Shown: positions 54,182-63,592, counted from the stretch's first letter. The stretch: 64,000 bases of DNA from Paraburkholderia piptadeniae (GCF_900007165.1 NZ_CYGY02000011.1:186001-250000), one strand, 5' to 3'. Notes: generated by a model not told the origin, from the sequence alone. Translations and numbers: made by a program.

Positions 54182-55546
54182 TCAGCCCGTCTGCTCCGGC
54201 GCAAGCGTATCCAGCGTCTCGCCCTCAACATCACGCGTCGCCCACGCACCCAACACGAAGATCGACGCGGCAGCAACGACAGCGGGTATGGCGATCAGCA
54301 TGAACATCGCCGGCAGCGGCAGCCCTGCCGCCAGCATCGCGCCGCCCGCCAGCGAACCGACGACCGATCCGCTACGTCCGATCCCGTTCGCCCAGCTGAC
54401 GCCCGTCGCGCGGCAGTCGGTCGGATAGAACACGGCCGACAATGCATTCGCGCCCACCTGCGAACCCGACACGCAGAAGCCCGCCGCGAACACAGCCAGC
54501 GCCGCGAGCCACGGCGACGCGGCGAGACTGCCGATGGCCGCCGTGAAGAGACCCGCCAGCGCATACCCGAGCGCCAGCACGTAATGCGGATTGAAGCGGT
54601 CCATCAGCCAGCCGAGCACGATCGCGCCGACCGAGCCGCCGACCTGGAACATCGCCGTCACGAGCGCCGCCGTATGCAGCGAAACGCCCGTCGTGCGCAG
54701 AAGCGTCGGCAGCCAGCTCGACAGCAGATAGATCACGAGCAGGCTCATGAAGAACGTCAGCCACAGCAGCAGCGTGCCGCGCAGCAGATCCGCGCGAAAC
54801 AGATGACTGACGGGCGAGCCCGCCGGCTTCCCATGCGGCGCGACGAAGGTCGCTTGCGAATAATCTTCATGCGGCGCGATGCGCGTGAGCAGCCGCGTCA
54901 CCTGCTCCGCGCGCTTGCCAGCATTGACGAGATAGCGGACGGATTCGGGCAGCCGCCACGCGAGCAAAGGCAAGAGCAGAAGCGGCGCGACACCGCCCGT
55001 CACCAGCACCGAGCGCCAGCCGAAATGCTCGATCAGTTCCGCCGCTACGATGCCGCCCAGCGCCGAACCGATCGTGAAGCCGCAGAACATCGTCGTGACG
55101 AGAAACGAGCGGCGCCGCGACGGGCAATACTCGGACGTCAGCGTGATCGCATTCGGCATCGCGCCGCCGAGACCGAGGCCCGTGAGAAAGCGCCACGCGA
55201 TCAGTTCATGCAGTCCGCCCGACCACGCCGACGCCGCGCTTGCAGCGCCGAAGCACAGCACGCACGCGAGCAACAGGCGCTTGCGCCCCACGAGATCTCC
55301 GAATGGACCGAACACGAGCGCGCCTGCCATCAAGCCCGCGAGCCCCGCGCCGAATACGGGCGCAAGCTGCGCCGGCGACAACTGCCATTGCGCGCGAATG
55401 ACGGGCGCGATGAAGCCGATCGATGCCGTATCGAATCCATCGATCGCGACGATCAGAAAACACAACACGACGATCGTCAGCTGAAACGGCGAAACCGGAT
55501 TGCGGTCGATTACGTCCGTGACGTTGACTGGCTGCGCGTTCACCAT
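54182..55546 (-). CDS. MFS aromatic-acid:proton symporter
   Basis: Inner-membrane importer of 454 residues with twelve helices, family AAHS (PcaK/BenK/MhbT type). Marks are AIDGFDTASIGFIAPVI in helix 1, GDLVGRKRLLLACVLC between helices 2 and 3 and RFLTGLGLGGAMPNAITLTS in helix 4. GGAG lies seven bases before the ATG. It is the last gene of the gentisate operon and probably brings in 3-hydroxybenzoate or gentisate. Confidence 0.93.
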   Translation of the reverse strand: MVNAQPVNVTDVIDRNPVSPFQLTIVVLCFLIVAIDGFDTASIGFIAPVIRAQWQLSPAQLAPVFGAGLAGLMAGALVFGPFGDLVGRKRLLLACVLCFGAASAASAWSGGLHELIAWRFLTGLGLGGAMPNAITLTSEYCPSRRRSFLVTTMFCGFTIGSALGGIVAAELIEHFGWRSVLVTGGVAPLLLLPLLAWRLPESVRYLVNAGKRAEQVTRLLTRIAPHEDYSQATFVAPHGKPAGSPVSHLFRADLLRGTLLLWLTFFMSLLVIYLLSSWLPTLLRTTGVSLHTAALVTAMFQVGGSVGAIVLGWLMDRFNPHYVLALGYALAGLFTAAIGSLAASPWLAALAVFAAGFCVSGSQVGANALSAVFYPTDCRATGVSWANGIGRSGSVVGSLAGGAMLAAGLPLPAMFMLIAIPAVVAAASIFVLGAWATRDVEGETLDTLAPEQTG

Positions 55547-55624
55547 CACCTGTCTCCTTCAGTTAGGCGGGCGCGCATCCGCTATATTTTTTTGGCCCGC
55601 CCGTCATTCGATTCACTCCGCGCT

Positions 55625-56833
55625 TCAGGCCACGCCCTTCAAGCAATCTTCCGCGCGCCATCCATGCAGCCATTGCAGCGCATCGTAGAACTGCTCCTGC
55701 GTGCGGCCGACCCACAGCGAATTGCGCACCAGACGCTCGACGCCCTTCGCGTGATAGATGCGCCCCATCTCGCGCGTCGAATACAGCACGCGCGCGGTGC
55801 GCGGAATGCGCGCCGTCTCGTACAGCTTGAACGCCGCTTCGAAATCGCCATCGGTGGCGGCAACGGCAGCGCCGAGCGTGACGGCGTCTTCGAGCGCCTG
55901 GCAGGCGCCTTGCGCGAGGTATTGCGTCATCGGATGCGCGGCGTCGCCGAGCACCGTCGCGCGCCCATAGCTCCAGCGCTCGACGGGCTCACGGTCCGCC
56001 GTGGCCCAGCGCTTCCATGAAGTCGGCCGGTCGAGCATCTGATGCGGCAGCGGATGAATGCCTTCGAAGTACGACAGCACTTCTTCCTTGCTGCCTTCGC
56101 GCACGCCCCATTCTTCTTTCTCGCGGCTATGGAACGTGACGACGAGATTGTATTGCTGGCCGCCGCGCAGCGGATAGTGCACGAGGTGACAATGCGGACC
56201 GGCCCACACCACGGGCGCATTGATCTGCAGATCCTTCGGCATGTTGTCGACTTCGACGACGGCGCGATACACGACATGTCCCGTCACGCGATGATCGTCG
56301 CCGATCAACGTCTTGCGTATCGCCGACTTCACACCATCGCAGCCGATCACGGCATCGGCGCGATAACGCTCGCCGTGCTGATCGATGACGGTCACGCCGC
56401 TCGCGTCCTGTTCGAGCGAGCAGACCTGCGTGTTCGTGCGGAACTGGATCAGCGGATGATCCTGCACGGCTTCGAGAATCGACAGATGAATATCCGCGCG
56501 ATGAATCACCGCGTACGGATTGCCGAAGCGCGCGCGATACGGCGCGCCGACATCGATGCGCACGATTTCCTTCGCGTCGAGCGCATCCATCAGCTTCATG
56601 TAGTCGGTGAACACGGCGCGGCTGCGCGCCGCCTCGCCGACGCCGAGCGCATCGAGCGCGTTGAACGCGTTCGCGCCGAGCTGGATGCCGGCGCCGATTT
56701 CCTTGATCTCGGCGGCCTGCTCGAGCAGCTGCACGCGAATGCCTTGACGCGCGAGCGCCAGCGCTGCCGCGAGGCCGCCAATCCCGCCGCCGATCACGAG
56801 CACGCGCCGACCGTTGCTGTTTGTCTCACTCAT
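55625..56833 (-). CDS. 3-hydroxybenzoate 6-monooxygenase
   Basis: FAD-dependent hydroxylase of 402 residues that turns 3-hydroxybenzoate into gentisate with NADH and oxygen. The FAD fold is VLVIGGGIGGLAAALALARQ. The NAD(P)H/FAD DG motif is VIGCDGVKSAIRKTL and the GD motif is ATVLGDAAHPMTQYLAQGAC. Length and layout fit the MhbM/XlnD-type enzymes. GGAG lies six bases before ATG. Its position downstream of the gentisate-cleavage genes supports the substrate; salicylate 5-hydroxylases are multi-component and so excluded. Confidence 0.92.
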   Translation of the reverse strand: MSETNSNGRRVLVIGGGIGGLAAALALARQGIRVQLLEQAAEIKEIGAGIQLGANAFNALDALGVGEAARSRAVFTDYMKLMDALDAKEIVRIDVGAPYRARFGNPYAVIHRADIHLSILEAVQDHPLIQFRTNTQVCSLEQDASGVTVIDQHGERYRADAVIGCDGVKSAIRKTLIGDDHRVTGHVVYRAVVEVDNMPKDLQINAPVVWAGPHCHLVHYPLRGGQQYNLVVTFHSREKEEWGVREGSKEEVLSYFEGIHPLPHQMLDRPTSWKRWATADREPVERWSYGRATVLGDAAHPMTQYLAQGACQALEDAVTLGAAVAATDGDFEAAFKLYETARIPRTARVLYSTREMGRIYHAKGVERLVRNSLWVGRTQEQFYDALQWLHGWRAEDCLKGVA

Positions 56834-56887
56834 GACTGTCTCCATGCCTTACTTTTGGTCTCGTCGCAGATGGTTGCCGATCTGCAA

Positions 56888-57529
56888 TCAAGCGGTGTAA
56901 TCGGGCTGACGCTGCGGCTGCGCGGCGTCGAATGCCGGGTGTTTCAATGCGTGCTCATACACGGCGAGGCTGCGCGAATACGCGCGCAGATCGCAGTCCA
57001 TGCGCAGCGCGTTCGCGATCTGCGGCACGAGGCACACGTCGGCGAGCGTCGGCTGCACGCCGAAGCACCACGGGCCCGCGTTGCTGCGTTCGAGCAGGCG
57101 CTCGACGCCCGCCATTCCCTCCGCGATCCAGTGCCGATACCACGCGGTCTTCTGCTGCGGGGTGACCTTCAGCTCCGTTTCCAGATAGCGCAGCACGCGC
57201 AGGTTGTTGACGGGATGAATATCGCACGCGATGAGCGCGGAGAATTCGAGCACGCGCGCGCGCAATTCGCGTTCGAGCGGAATCAGGCGCGGCTCGGGAT
57301 ACTTCTGGTCCAGATAGTCGACGATCGCGAGCGACTGGCCGAGTCTGAATTCGCCGTCGATCAGCGCGGGCACCGAGGCGGACGGATTCACGTTCGCCAC
57401 GTAATCCGCTGCGCGATGCTCGCCGACGCGGATATTGACGGGCAGCGTGTCGTACGCGAGACCTTTGAGCGCGAGCGCGATGCGCACGCGGTACGACGTC
57501 GAGCTGTTGAAGAAGCTATGGAGTTGCAC
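56888..57529 (-). CDS. maiA: Maleylpyruvate (maleylacetoacetate) isomerase, GST family
   Basis: Glutathione-dependent cis-trans isomerase of 213 residues that converts maleylpyruvate, the gentisate ring-cleavage product, into fumarylpyruvate. The N-terminal thioredoxin-like domain begins VQLHSFFNSSTSYRVRIALA, with the SSxSYRVRIAL active site of the zeta GST class, followed by NPSASVPALIDGEF and LGQSLAIVDYLDQKYPEPRL. A GTG start at 57529 is preferred because GAAGG lies seven bases upstream; an ATG five codons earlier is open. It lies between the hydrolase and the monooxygenase genes in the operon. Confidence 0.93.
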   Translation of the reverse strand: MQLHSFFNSSTSYRVRIALALKGLAYDTLPVNIRVGEHRAADYVANVNPSASVPALIDGEFRLGQSLAIVDYLDQKYPEPRLIPLERELRARVLEFSALIACDIHPVNNLRVLRYLETELKVTPQQKTAWYRHWIAEGMAGVERLLERSNAGPWCFGVQPTLADVCLVPQIANALRMDCDLRAYSRSLAVYEHALKHPAFDAAQPQRQPDYTA

Positions 57530-57562
57530 GGCTTGACCTTCCATCAGTAGCGAAGCGCTGCG

Positions 57563-58261
57563 TCAAACGACGCGCACAGTCAGTTCACCCAGACGCTCGA
57601 CGCCGACCTTCATCGTGTCGCCCGTCTTCACCGCGCCGACGCCCTCGGGCGTGCCCGTGAAAATCACGTCGCCCGGTTCGAGGCGGAAGAACTTCGACAG
57701 ATAAGCGACCGTCTCCGCAACCGACCAGATCAGATGCGACACGTCGCTCTTCTGCTTCGTCTCGCCGTTGACCGTCAGCCACAGGCCAGCGTTTTCGAAG
57801 TGGCCGGCCGTGCTCGCGGGATGGATCGGGCCCATCGGCGCGGAACGGTCGAACGCCTTGCCGATTTCCCACGGACGGCCCATTTCGCGCATCTTCATCT
57901 GCAGGTCGCGGCGCGTCATGTCGAGGCCGACCGCGTAACCCCAGACGTAATCGAGCGCATCTTCGACGGCGATATCCGAGCCGCTCTTGCCGATCACCGC
58001 GACGAGTTCTGCTTCGTAGTGGTAGTTCTGCGTCTGCGACGGATACGCGAGTTCGAGCGTTTCGCCATAGGCGACGGGCACGACGGCATCGGCCGGCTTG
58101 CAGAAGAAGAACGGCGGCTCGCGATCGGGATCGAAGCCCATTTCGCGCGCATGCGCCGCGTAGTTGCGGCCCACGCAGTAGACGCGGCGCACCGCGAATT
58201 GAGCGTCGCTACCGGCGACGGGAACAGCGACGGGCGCTTCGGGCGGGAAAACAAAAGCCAT
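57563..58261 (-). CDS. Fumarylpyruvate hydrolase (FAH family)
   Basis: Cytoplasmic hydrolase of 232 residues that cuts fumarylpyruvate to fumarate and pyruvate, the last step of the gentisate route. FAH-family marks are VYCVGRNYAAHAREMGFDPD, PFFFCKPADAVVP, NYHYEAELVAVIGKSG (metal-binding acidic residues) and IFTGTPEGVGAVKTGD. The start at MAFVFPP gives the usual family length; no strong ribosome site is seen. It is downstream of the gentisate dioxygenase and upstream of the isomerase, with gaps under 100 bases. Confidence 0.93.
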   Translation of the reverse strand: MAFVFPPEAPVAVPVAGSDAQFAVRRVYCVGRNYAAHAREMGFDPDREPPFFFCKPADAVVPVAYGETLELAYPSQTQNYHYEAELVAVIGKSGSDIAVEDALDYVWGYAVGLDMTRRDLQMKMREMGRPWEIGKAFDRSAPMGPIHPASTAGHFENAGLWLTVNGETKQKSDVSHLIWSVAETVAYLSKFFRLEPGDVIFTGTPEGVGAVKTGDTMKVGVERLGELTVRVV

Positions 58262-58348
58262 GATGAATTCGACTCGACAGATAAAAGGATGGAGCACGCG
58301 CCGCCGATGCGGCGCGCGAAGTCAAAAGATGCCGATAGACGCGTGCTT

Positions 58349-59395
58349 CTAGCTGCGTTCTTCGCGCAGCAGATTCAGCGCGGCGAGCACGGGGCGATCC
58401 GAATAGCTGAACAGCACGCTTTCCGCCGACGCCGACAGTTGCACGGGCGCCCACGATGGCGCGACGAACGCGTCGTGCGGCTCGAACGCGAATTCGTCGT
58501 CGCCGATCTTCACCGTGCCCTTGCCTTCGACGACGCAGTAGATCGTCGCGTCAGTGCTGCGATACGTGCGGCCCTTGAAGCCCTTCGGCAGGTATTGCAT
58601 GAAGGTCGCGATGGTCGGCATCGGCCAGCCGCCCGTCGCCGGGTTCACGTAGCGCAGCTTCACGCCGTCCCATTCGTCGAGTTCGCCGTTGCGGTACAGC
58701 GCGTCGAGCGCCTCGCGGCTGCGCTCGTACGGGTAACTGAAAATCGGCGACGTCGGATCGGACACGCGATGCCGCACGGGCACCATGTTGTGACCGAAGC
58801 GCGCGAAGCTGTCGCCCTCGGGGCGTGAGACGGGCTGCGTCGCTTCGGGGTAGTTCTCGGCAAAGCCCGCATCCATCTGCGCAACGAGCGGGATGTCGAG
58901 GCCGTCGAGCCACACGACCGGCTCGCCGCCTTCTTCGACGGACGGATTGCCGTGGTCGTGCCACGTCCACGACGGCGTGATGATGAAGTCGCCGGGGTGC
59001 ATCGTCGTGCGCTCGCCGTTGACGGCCGTCCACGCGCCCTTGCCCTCGACGATGAAGCGCAGCGCCGATTGCGTATGCCGATGGCTCGGCGCGATCTCGC
59101 CGGGCAGGATCAGTTGCAGTCCGGCGTACAGGTTCGGCGTCATGCTCGACTTGCCGGGCAAGCCGGGGTTTTCGAGCACCAGCACGCGGCGCACGGCTTC
59201 TTCCGCGCTGATCACGGAGCCCGCTTCCATCACGAGGTCGCGCACCTGCGCATACTTCCAGATCGCGGGCTGCGCTTTCGGCTGCGGCGACTTCGGCACG
59301 AGGTTGTGCAGCGACTCCCACAGCGGCGTCATGCGCTGGCGGGCGATCTGCTCGTAGTAGGCCGCGCGCGATGCGCCCGGAGTGTTGTTCGTCAT
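58349..59395 (-). CDS. gtdA: Gentisate 1,2-dioxygenase
   Basis: Iron-dependent bicupin of 348 residues that opens the ring of gentisate to give maleylpyruvate. The N-terminal cupin has the ligand block [20 protein letters not shown] (His105 and His107) and [11 protein letters not shown] (His146). The C-terminal cupin shows [20 protein letters not shown] and [21 protein letters not shown] lies just upstream of the ATG. It is the first gene of the operon and is divergent from a LysR gene across about 200 bases. Confidence 0.95.
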   Translation of the reverse strand: MTNNTPGASRAAYYEQIARQRMTPLWESLHNLVPKSPQPKAQPAIWKYAQVRDLVMEAGSVISAEEAVRRVLVLENPGLPGKSSMTPNLYAGLQLILPGEIAPSHRHTQSALRFIVEGKGAWTAVNGERTTMHPGDFIITPSWTWHDHGNPSVEEGGEPVVWLDGLDIPLVAQMDAGFAENYPEATQPVSRPEGDSFARFGHNMVPVRHRVSDPTSPIFSYPYERSREALDALYRNGELDEWDGVKLRYVNPATGGWPMPTIATFMQYLPKGFKGRTYRSTDATIYCVVEGKGTVKIGDDEFAFEPHDAFVAPSWAPVQLSASAESVLFSYSDRPVLAALNLLREERS

Positions 59396-59539
59396 TCGCG
59401 TCTCCTGTCTTGCTTTCGGTGTCTCGCGGGCCGGATGCGCGGGCGGGCCGCGCGTCGGTTTCATAGACCCTGTGCATCATTTATATGCGACGGAGCTATA
59501 CCCGGTAAAATGGCGAATTCATCTAATCCATATGGTTTC

Positions 59540-59559
59540 GGATATATCTCCACATATCC
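59540..59559. promoter_or_regulatory. LysR-type binding site candidate
   Basis: GGATAT and ATATCC form a perfect dyad around eight bases between the divergent LysR gene and the gentisate operon. A CCATATGG palindrome at 59528-59535 lies beside it and carries a related half-site. Position and A/T-rich dyad fit LysR regulation of both genes. The match was found by eye. Confidence 0.55.
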
Positions 59560-59596
59560 AAGCCGGGTCAGCGGATCGTCACGGGAGGACTGCGCG

Positions 59597-60541
59597 ATGG
59601 ACTGGACTTACCGCCTGCGTCTGCGGCATCTGCAGGTGCTGCTGAGCCTTGCGAGCACGGGCAACCTGAGCCAGTCGGCGGCCGCGCTCAATACGACGCA
59701 GCCGGCGTTGTCGAAATGGCTGAAGGAACTGGAGGAGGACGTCGGCCTGCCGCTTTTCGAGCGGCACGCGCGCGGCTTGCGGCCAACGCCTAATGGCGAA
59801 GCGCTGATCGAGCACGCGCGCCGCATCGAAGCGCATCTCGACAACGCGCGCGACGACATGCTCGCGCTGCGCGAAGGCGGCAGCGGACTCGTGAGCATCG
59901 GCACGTCGGGCGTATCGGCGGCGGACACGGTGCCGCTTGCCGTATCGCGGCTGCTCGAGCGCATGCCGCGCGCGAAGGTGCGGATCATCGAGAGCACGAT
60001 GAACCAGCTGATGCCGCAGCTCGCGCGCGGCGAACTGGATATCGTCGTCGGCCGCTCGGGTCAGGAATACGACGATCCGCAGTTGCAGACCGAGCCGCTC
60101 TATACCGAGCCCATCAACTTCGTCGCGCGGCCTCATCATCCGCTGACCGACAAGACCAAGGTCGGCTGGGACGACGTGCTTGCGTATTCGTGGATCGTCT
60201 GGCCGCCGGGCACGCCCGTGCGCAATGCGCTGGAGACAGCGCTCTCGGCGGTGGGCCGCGCGTTGCCGAATCATTGCGTCGAAACGAATTCGTCGATCCT
60301 CAATCTCACGCTGCTGAACAACACGGACCTGGTCGGCGTCGCCTCGCATCGGGCCGCGCTGCGCTTCGAGCAATTGAATGCCGTCCACATTCTGCCGATG
60401 CAGCTCGAAGGGTTCGGCTCGGTGTCGATGTACTGGCACGCGGAAAACGAAAATCGCGCAGCCGTGTCGACGGCGCTCGAAGCGCTGCGTGCCTACGCCG
60501 ACCCGAAGACGGGCGGATGGCATATGGCGCGCGAAGGTTGA
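59597..60541 (+). CDS. LysR-family regulator of the gentisate operon
   Basis: Transcription factor of 314 residues. The winged helix is LRLRHLQVLLSLASTGNLSQ followed by SAAALNTTQPALSKWLKELE. The effector domain shows GSGLVSIGTSGVSAADTVPL and QLARGELDIVVGRSG, the GbpR-like group. Ribosome site GGGAGG upstream of ATG; the open frame further left is not protein-like. It is divergent from the gentisate dioxygenase gene with a dyad in between, so it most likely activates the operon in response to 3-hydroxybenzoate or gentisate. Confidence 0.93.
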   Translation: MDWTYRLRLRHLQVLLSLASTGNLSQSAAALNTTQPALSKWLKELEEDVGLPLFERHARGLRPTPNGEALIEHARRIEAHLDNARDDMLALREGGSGLVSIGTSGVSAADTVPLAVSRLLERMPRAKVRIIESTMNQLMPQLARGELDIVVGRSGQEYDDPQLQTEPLYTEPINFVARPHHPLTDKTKVGWDDVLAYSWIVWPPGTPVRNALETALSAVGRALPNHCVETNSSILNLTLLNNTDLVGVASHRAALRFEQLNAVHILPMQLEGFGSVSMYWHAENENRAAVSTALEALRAYADPKTGGWHMAREG

Positions 60542-60695
60542 TTCGCGCCTGAATCGCCTGTGACGTGCGCTCAGCGCAGGTCGCTTGCGAGCGTCTGGCG
60601 CTCGCGCAGCGACTGACGCGAACATCTGGAGCAAGGCGCGGAAGGATCGAGCCGCCGCCGCTACGATGCGAAGCGACGCTCTTCAAAAGAAGAAA

Positions 60696-60735
60696 CCGCG
60701 ACATGCGTCCCGTCGTGTGACGGCGCATGTCGCGG
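60696..60735. terminator. Terminator between LysR and the DUF4148 gene
   Basis: CCGCGACATGCG and its complement form a perfect 12-base outer stem, with an inner CCGTC/GACGG stem. Left of it, A-rich sequence gives a U-tract for minus-strand transcripts (DUF4148 gene). It lies between two convergent genes and may act on both. Confidence 0.8.
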
Positions 60736-60784
60736 CCGGTTGGTTCGCTACGTCACGCTGGCTGCATCGAGCCAGCGCTTTCGA

Positions 60785-61093
60785 TCAATGATGTTCGAAG
60801 ACGGGAACCGAGTACGAGCTTGCTGCGGACGATACGCGTTGTCCTGCCTGCGACGCGCCGTCCGCCGTGCCGCCGATGCCGCTATTCCCAGCTTGAACCT
60901 TTGCTTCGGCTGACTGGATGTTTGCGGGGTATTGCGTGTCGTTGCTGTTCGAAGGGACGTAACCGACCTTCTCCAGTTGCACCAGTTCAGCGCGAACCTG
61001 TGCACGGGTAACGGGCTGACTGGATTGTGCGAACGATGCAACCGGAACAGCGAGGACAGCAGCAAGTGCAACGGCCTTGATGAGCGATTTCAT
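60785..61093 (-). CDS. DUF4148 small exported protein
   Basis: Protein of 102 residues. The signal peptide is KSLIKAVALAAVLAVPVASF with cleavage near AQS. The mature part starts SQPVTRAQVRAELVQLEKVG, the hallmark of DUF4148 proteins, which are abundant in Burkholderiaceae and thought to sit in the periplasm or be secreted. GGAGG lies eight bases before the chosen ATG. Function is unknown in the family. Confidence 0.93.
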   Translation of the reverse strand: MKSLIKAVALAAVLAVPVASFAQSSQPVTRAQVRAELVQLEKVGYVPSNSNDTQYPANIQSAEAKVQAGNSGIGGTADGASQAGQRVSSAASSYSVPVFEHH

Positions 61094-61378
61094 GATCATT
61101 ACCTCCAGATTGATTTTGAATGCGTCGAACGGTTTGTTCGTTGCGTTGAATAAAGTCTAGGAGTGTCGGCACCTGGGATAAACACCTATTCGACCAACTC
61201 ACAGTTGCGCGAAACGTGACAAACCGGAATCGCTTTACATCGGTGAATTTTTGATTGCGCAAGGGCTCGCGGCGATCGCATTGCGAGCCGCGTCTACACT
61301 TCGACTACGCACACTCCGGCGGACCGCGCAAAACTGATTGCGCGTCGACGCCCTGACGCCATACAAAACGGAGACGAA

Positions 61379-61723
61379 ATGAACGGCCCACACGCGGCAC
61401 CGCACTTTTCTTCTGTCGATGCGCAAGCGCTGCCGTGGACGCAATCGGTTTGCGCAAGCGGCGTGCAGATCAAGAACCTCGGCAAGGCCAACGGCCGCGC
61501 GATGCAACTCGTGCGGTTCGAACCGGGCACGGTCTTTCCCACGCATCTGCACACAGGCCCGGAGTTCATCTACATGCTCGAAGGCGAAGCGACGCAGAAC
61601 GGGCAGCGCCTGTTGCCGGGCTGGGTCGGCATTGCCGAATCGGGCACGGTCCACACGGGCTTCAGCAGCGATACCGGCTGCGTGTTCCTGTTGATCTACG
61701 AGCTCACGCAGCGCTTCTGCTAG
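61379..61723 (+). CDS. Cupin-domain protein
   Basis: Single-domain cupin of 114 residues: VRFEPGTVFPTHLHTGPEFI (motif 1 with HxH and Glu) and LLPGWVGIAESGTVHTGFSS (motif 2). The spacing fits ChrR-like cupins, which bind a metal. GGAG lies just upstream of the start codon. The frame stops cleanly before 61730. No partner gene is evident; the role could be sensing or a small-molecule reaction. Confidence 0.88.
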   Translation: MNGPHAAPHFSSVDAQALPWTQSVCASGVQIKNLGKANGRAMQLVRFEPGTVFPTHLHTGPEFIYMLEGEATQNGQRLLPGWVGIAESGTVHTGFSSDTGCVFLLIYELTQRFC

Positions 61724-61883
61724 TGGCGCATTTATCACACGCGCGCAAGCGAATTCAGCGACCCGTTACTGCCCGTTACAGACGCAACAGGCGCGATGCA
61801 ACATGAGAACGACTGCATTTATAGAATGTCATCACTCGCCACCATGGCATTCATTGCGCGAACGCCCGCAACGGAGCAACAAG

Positions 61884-62168
61884 TTGAAACGCCTAACCCT
61901 CATTTGCACCGCAGGCCTCATCGCCGCCTCTACGTCTACGGCCGCATTCGCCCATGTCGATGTCGGCGTGACGTTCGGCATCCCTGCTCCCGTTTATGTC
62001 GAGCAGCCGCCTGTCGTGTACGAAGCCCCGCCGCCCGCCGTCTATGCGCCCGCGCCCGTCTACTACGGCTATGGTGGATACGGCTATCGCGACGAACGCT
62101 GGTGGCACGACCATGGCCGTCATCGCGGCTGGCATCATCATCACGATCACGACGATGACGATGATTGA
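61884..62168 (+). CDS. Exported Tyr/Pro-rich protein with a His/Asp tail
   Basis: Protein of 94 residues if it uses the TTG codon that has GGAG seven bases upstream. A signal peptide (RLTLICTAGLIAASTSTAAF) is followed by Pro/Tyr-rich repeats (PPPAVYAPAPVYYGYGGYGY). The C-terminus is built of His, then Asp, after WWHDHGRHRGW. This tail may bind metal ions. An alternative ATG further upstream would break the signal peptide. It is followed closely by the ribbon-helix-helix gene. Confidence 0.7.
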   Translation: MKRLTLICTAGLIAASTSTAAFAHVDVGVTFGIPAPVYVEQPPVVYEAPPPAVYAPAPVYYGYGGYGYRDERWWHDHGRHRGWHHHHDHDDDDD

Positions 62169-62332
62169 AGGCGCCTGAATCGTCTCGAAGCGGGTCGGAT
62201 CGTCGTCCATCCGTCGAACCCGACGCGATTTTCGACAAGGAAGCCAAACAAGGTATTGCCATCCGACGAACCTCCGTGGTAGAAGCTCCGCTCGCCCGTT
62301 TCCGGCGCGAAGTCAGTGAACAGGAGCATACG

Positions 62333-62608
62333 GTGAAGAGGACCGCCGAAAACAAGTTGAAGGTGGTTGCGGTACGGGTGGACCCCGCGATCGAACGAAG
62401 GTTGCGGCTATTGGCCGAAGTCACGGGACGCAGGCAGTCGTTCTTCCTGCAACAGATGATCGAGAGCGGCATCGGCGCGATGGAAGAGGCCTGGCTGCCG
62501 CCCGCCGTACTCGCACAGGTCCGCGACGGCACGTTGCCGCCGCGCGAGCAGACGGACGATGCGATGCCCGATCTGTTTAGCGACATCTTCGCTGAGCAAG
62601 AAAGCTAA
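62333..62608 (+). CDS. Ribbon-helix-helix DNA-binding protein
   Basis: Protein of 91 residues starting at a GTG with AGGAG six bases upstream. The N-terminal strand and helices (LKVVAVRVDPAIERRLRLLA, EVTGRRQSFFLQQMIESGIG) have the CopG/RelB-type RHH pattern, and the acidic C-terminal tail (EQTDDAMPDLFSDIFAEQES) looks like a toxin-binding or flexible end. RHH proteins of this kind are often antitoxins, but the next gene is on the other strand and is not a toxin. Confidence 0.78.
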   Translation: MKRTAENKLKVVAVRVDPAIERRLRLLAEVTGRRQSFFLQQMIESGIGAMEEAWLPPAVLAQVRDGTLPPREQTDDAMPDLFSDIFAEQES

Positions 62609-62626
62609 AGCGTGACGGCTACGGCT

Positions 62627-63592
62627 TTATCGGCTCAGAAACGCTTCGCGAATCGTTGCGATCAGCGCGCGTGCGAGACGCGGATCGGATGCGAGATGAC
62701 CCGCATCGACGAAGCGTCCCTGCACGGCAGGAACCGCGCGCATCAGTCGATGCAGATTGTCCGGCGGGCAAACCGGGTCACGCAGGCCATGCACTGCGCG
62801 GATCGCGACACCCGCTGCAACTGCGCGCTTTGCCAGCGCAATCAGACGCCGCTCGCCGAGCCAGCAGCCGTGCATCAGATAGTGAGCCTGGATGCGGTAC
62901 TTCGCCGTCGTGGCATCGTCCCGGCCAGGCATTCTCTTCTTGCGCGACATTGAGGCGCGCGACGAAGTCTGCACGAGGATCGCGCTTTCATACGCGCGCC
63001 ACGCCGACGCAACGGCATTGGCCTGCACGTGCCGCATCGCGGGCAACCGCACGCAAGCCGACGACAACGACGACGCGCGTTCGCATTCCGCCGCGTGCAT
63101 CAGCGCACGCCAGCCTCGCGACGCACGCGCACGCGAGGTCACGAACAATCGGCGCACTTCGCGCTTCGACGTCAGGAAGAGTCCTCGCAACACGACGTCA
63201 CTGACGGCCGCCGGATGCTTGCCCGCATAAGCCAGCGCAAGCGCGGCGCCCCACGATCCGCCGACGACACCCCATCGCGCGATGCCCAGTTCGGCGCGTA
63301 TCACTTCGAGATCGCCGATCAGCCGTTGCGTATCGTTGTGACGCAGACGGCCGCGCGGCGTCGATGCGCCCGTGCCTCGCTGATCCACCATCACGACACG
63401 CATGCACGCAAGATCGAACAAACGCAGCACGCCTGGCTGACTGCCACTTCCCGGCCCGCCATGCAACACGACGACGGGCACGCCGGCAGGGTCGCCGTGT
63501 ACGGTGTAGGCGATCGTATGGCCGTCGCGAGTCAGTCCGCGATGCGTGCTGTCGTGCAATCTGTTGCGCGATGCCGCGCGAGTCGGGGTCAT
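62627..63592 (-). CDS. pip: Prolyl aminopeptidase-like alpha/beta hydrolase
   Basis: Cytoplasmic serine hydrolase of 321 residues, S33 family, which removes N-terminal proline from peptides. The oxyanion block is VVVLHGGPGSGSQPGVL, followed by VVMVDQRGTGAST. The nucleophile lies in WGVVGGSWGAALALAYA (GGSWG, Ser). The acid is in GLRDPVCPPDN and the histidine in VDAGHLASD. The start at MTPTRAA is assumed. The middle third (RRLFVTSRARASRGWRALMH) is Arg-rich and poorly typical, so substrate may differ. Confidence 0.82.
   Translation of the reverse strand: MTPTRAASRNRLHDSTHRGLTRDGHTIAYTVHGDPAGVPVVVLHGGPGSGSQPGVLRLFDLACMRVVMVDQRGTGASTPRGRLRHNDTQRLIGDLEVIRAELGIARWGVVGGSWGAALALAYAGKHPAAVSDVVLRGLFLTSKREVRRLFVTSRARASRGWRALMHAAECERASSLSSACVRLPAMRHVQANAVASAWRAYESAILVQTSSRASMSRKKRMPGRDDATTAKYRIQAHYLMHGCWLGERRLIALAKRAVAAGVAIRAVHGLRDPVCPPDNLHRLMRAVPAVQGRFVDAGHLASDPRLARALIATIREAFLSR

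Noticed and set aside
63023..63204. Overlapping frames on the plus strand inside the peptidase gene
   Set aside because: They are antisense shadows of the alpha/beta hydrolase, whose catalytic motifs are in the minus frame.
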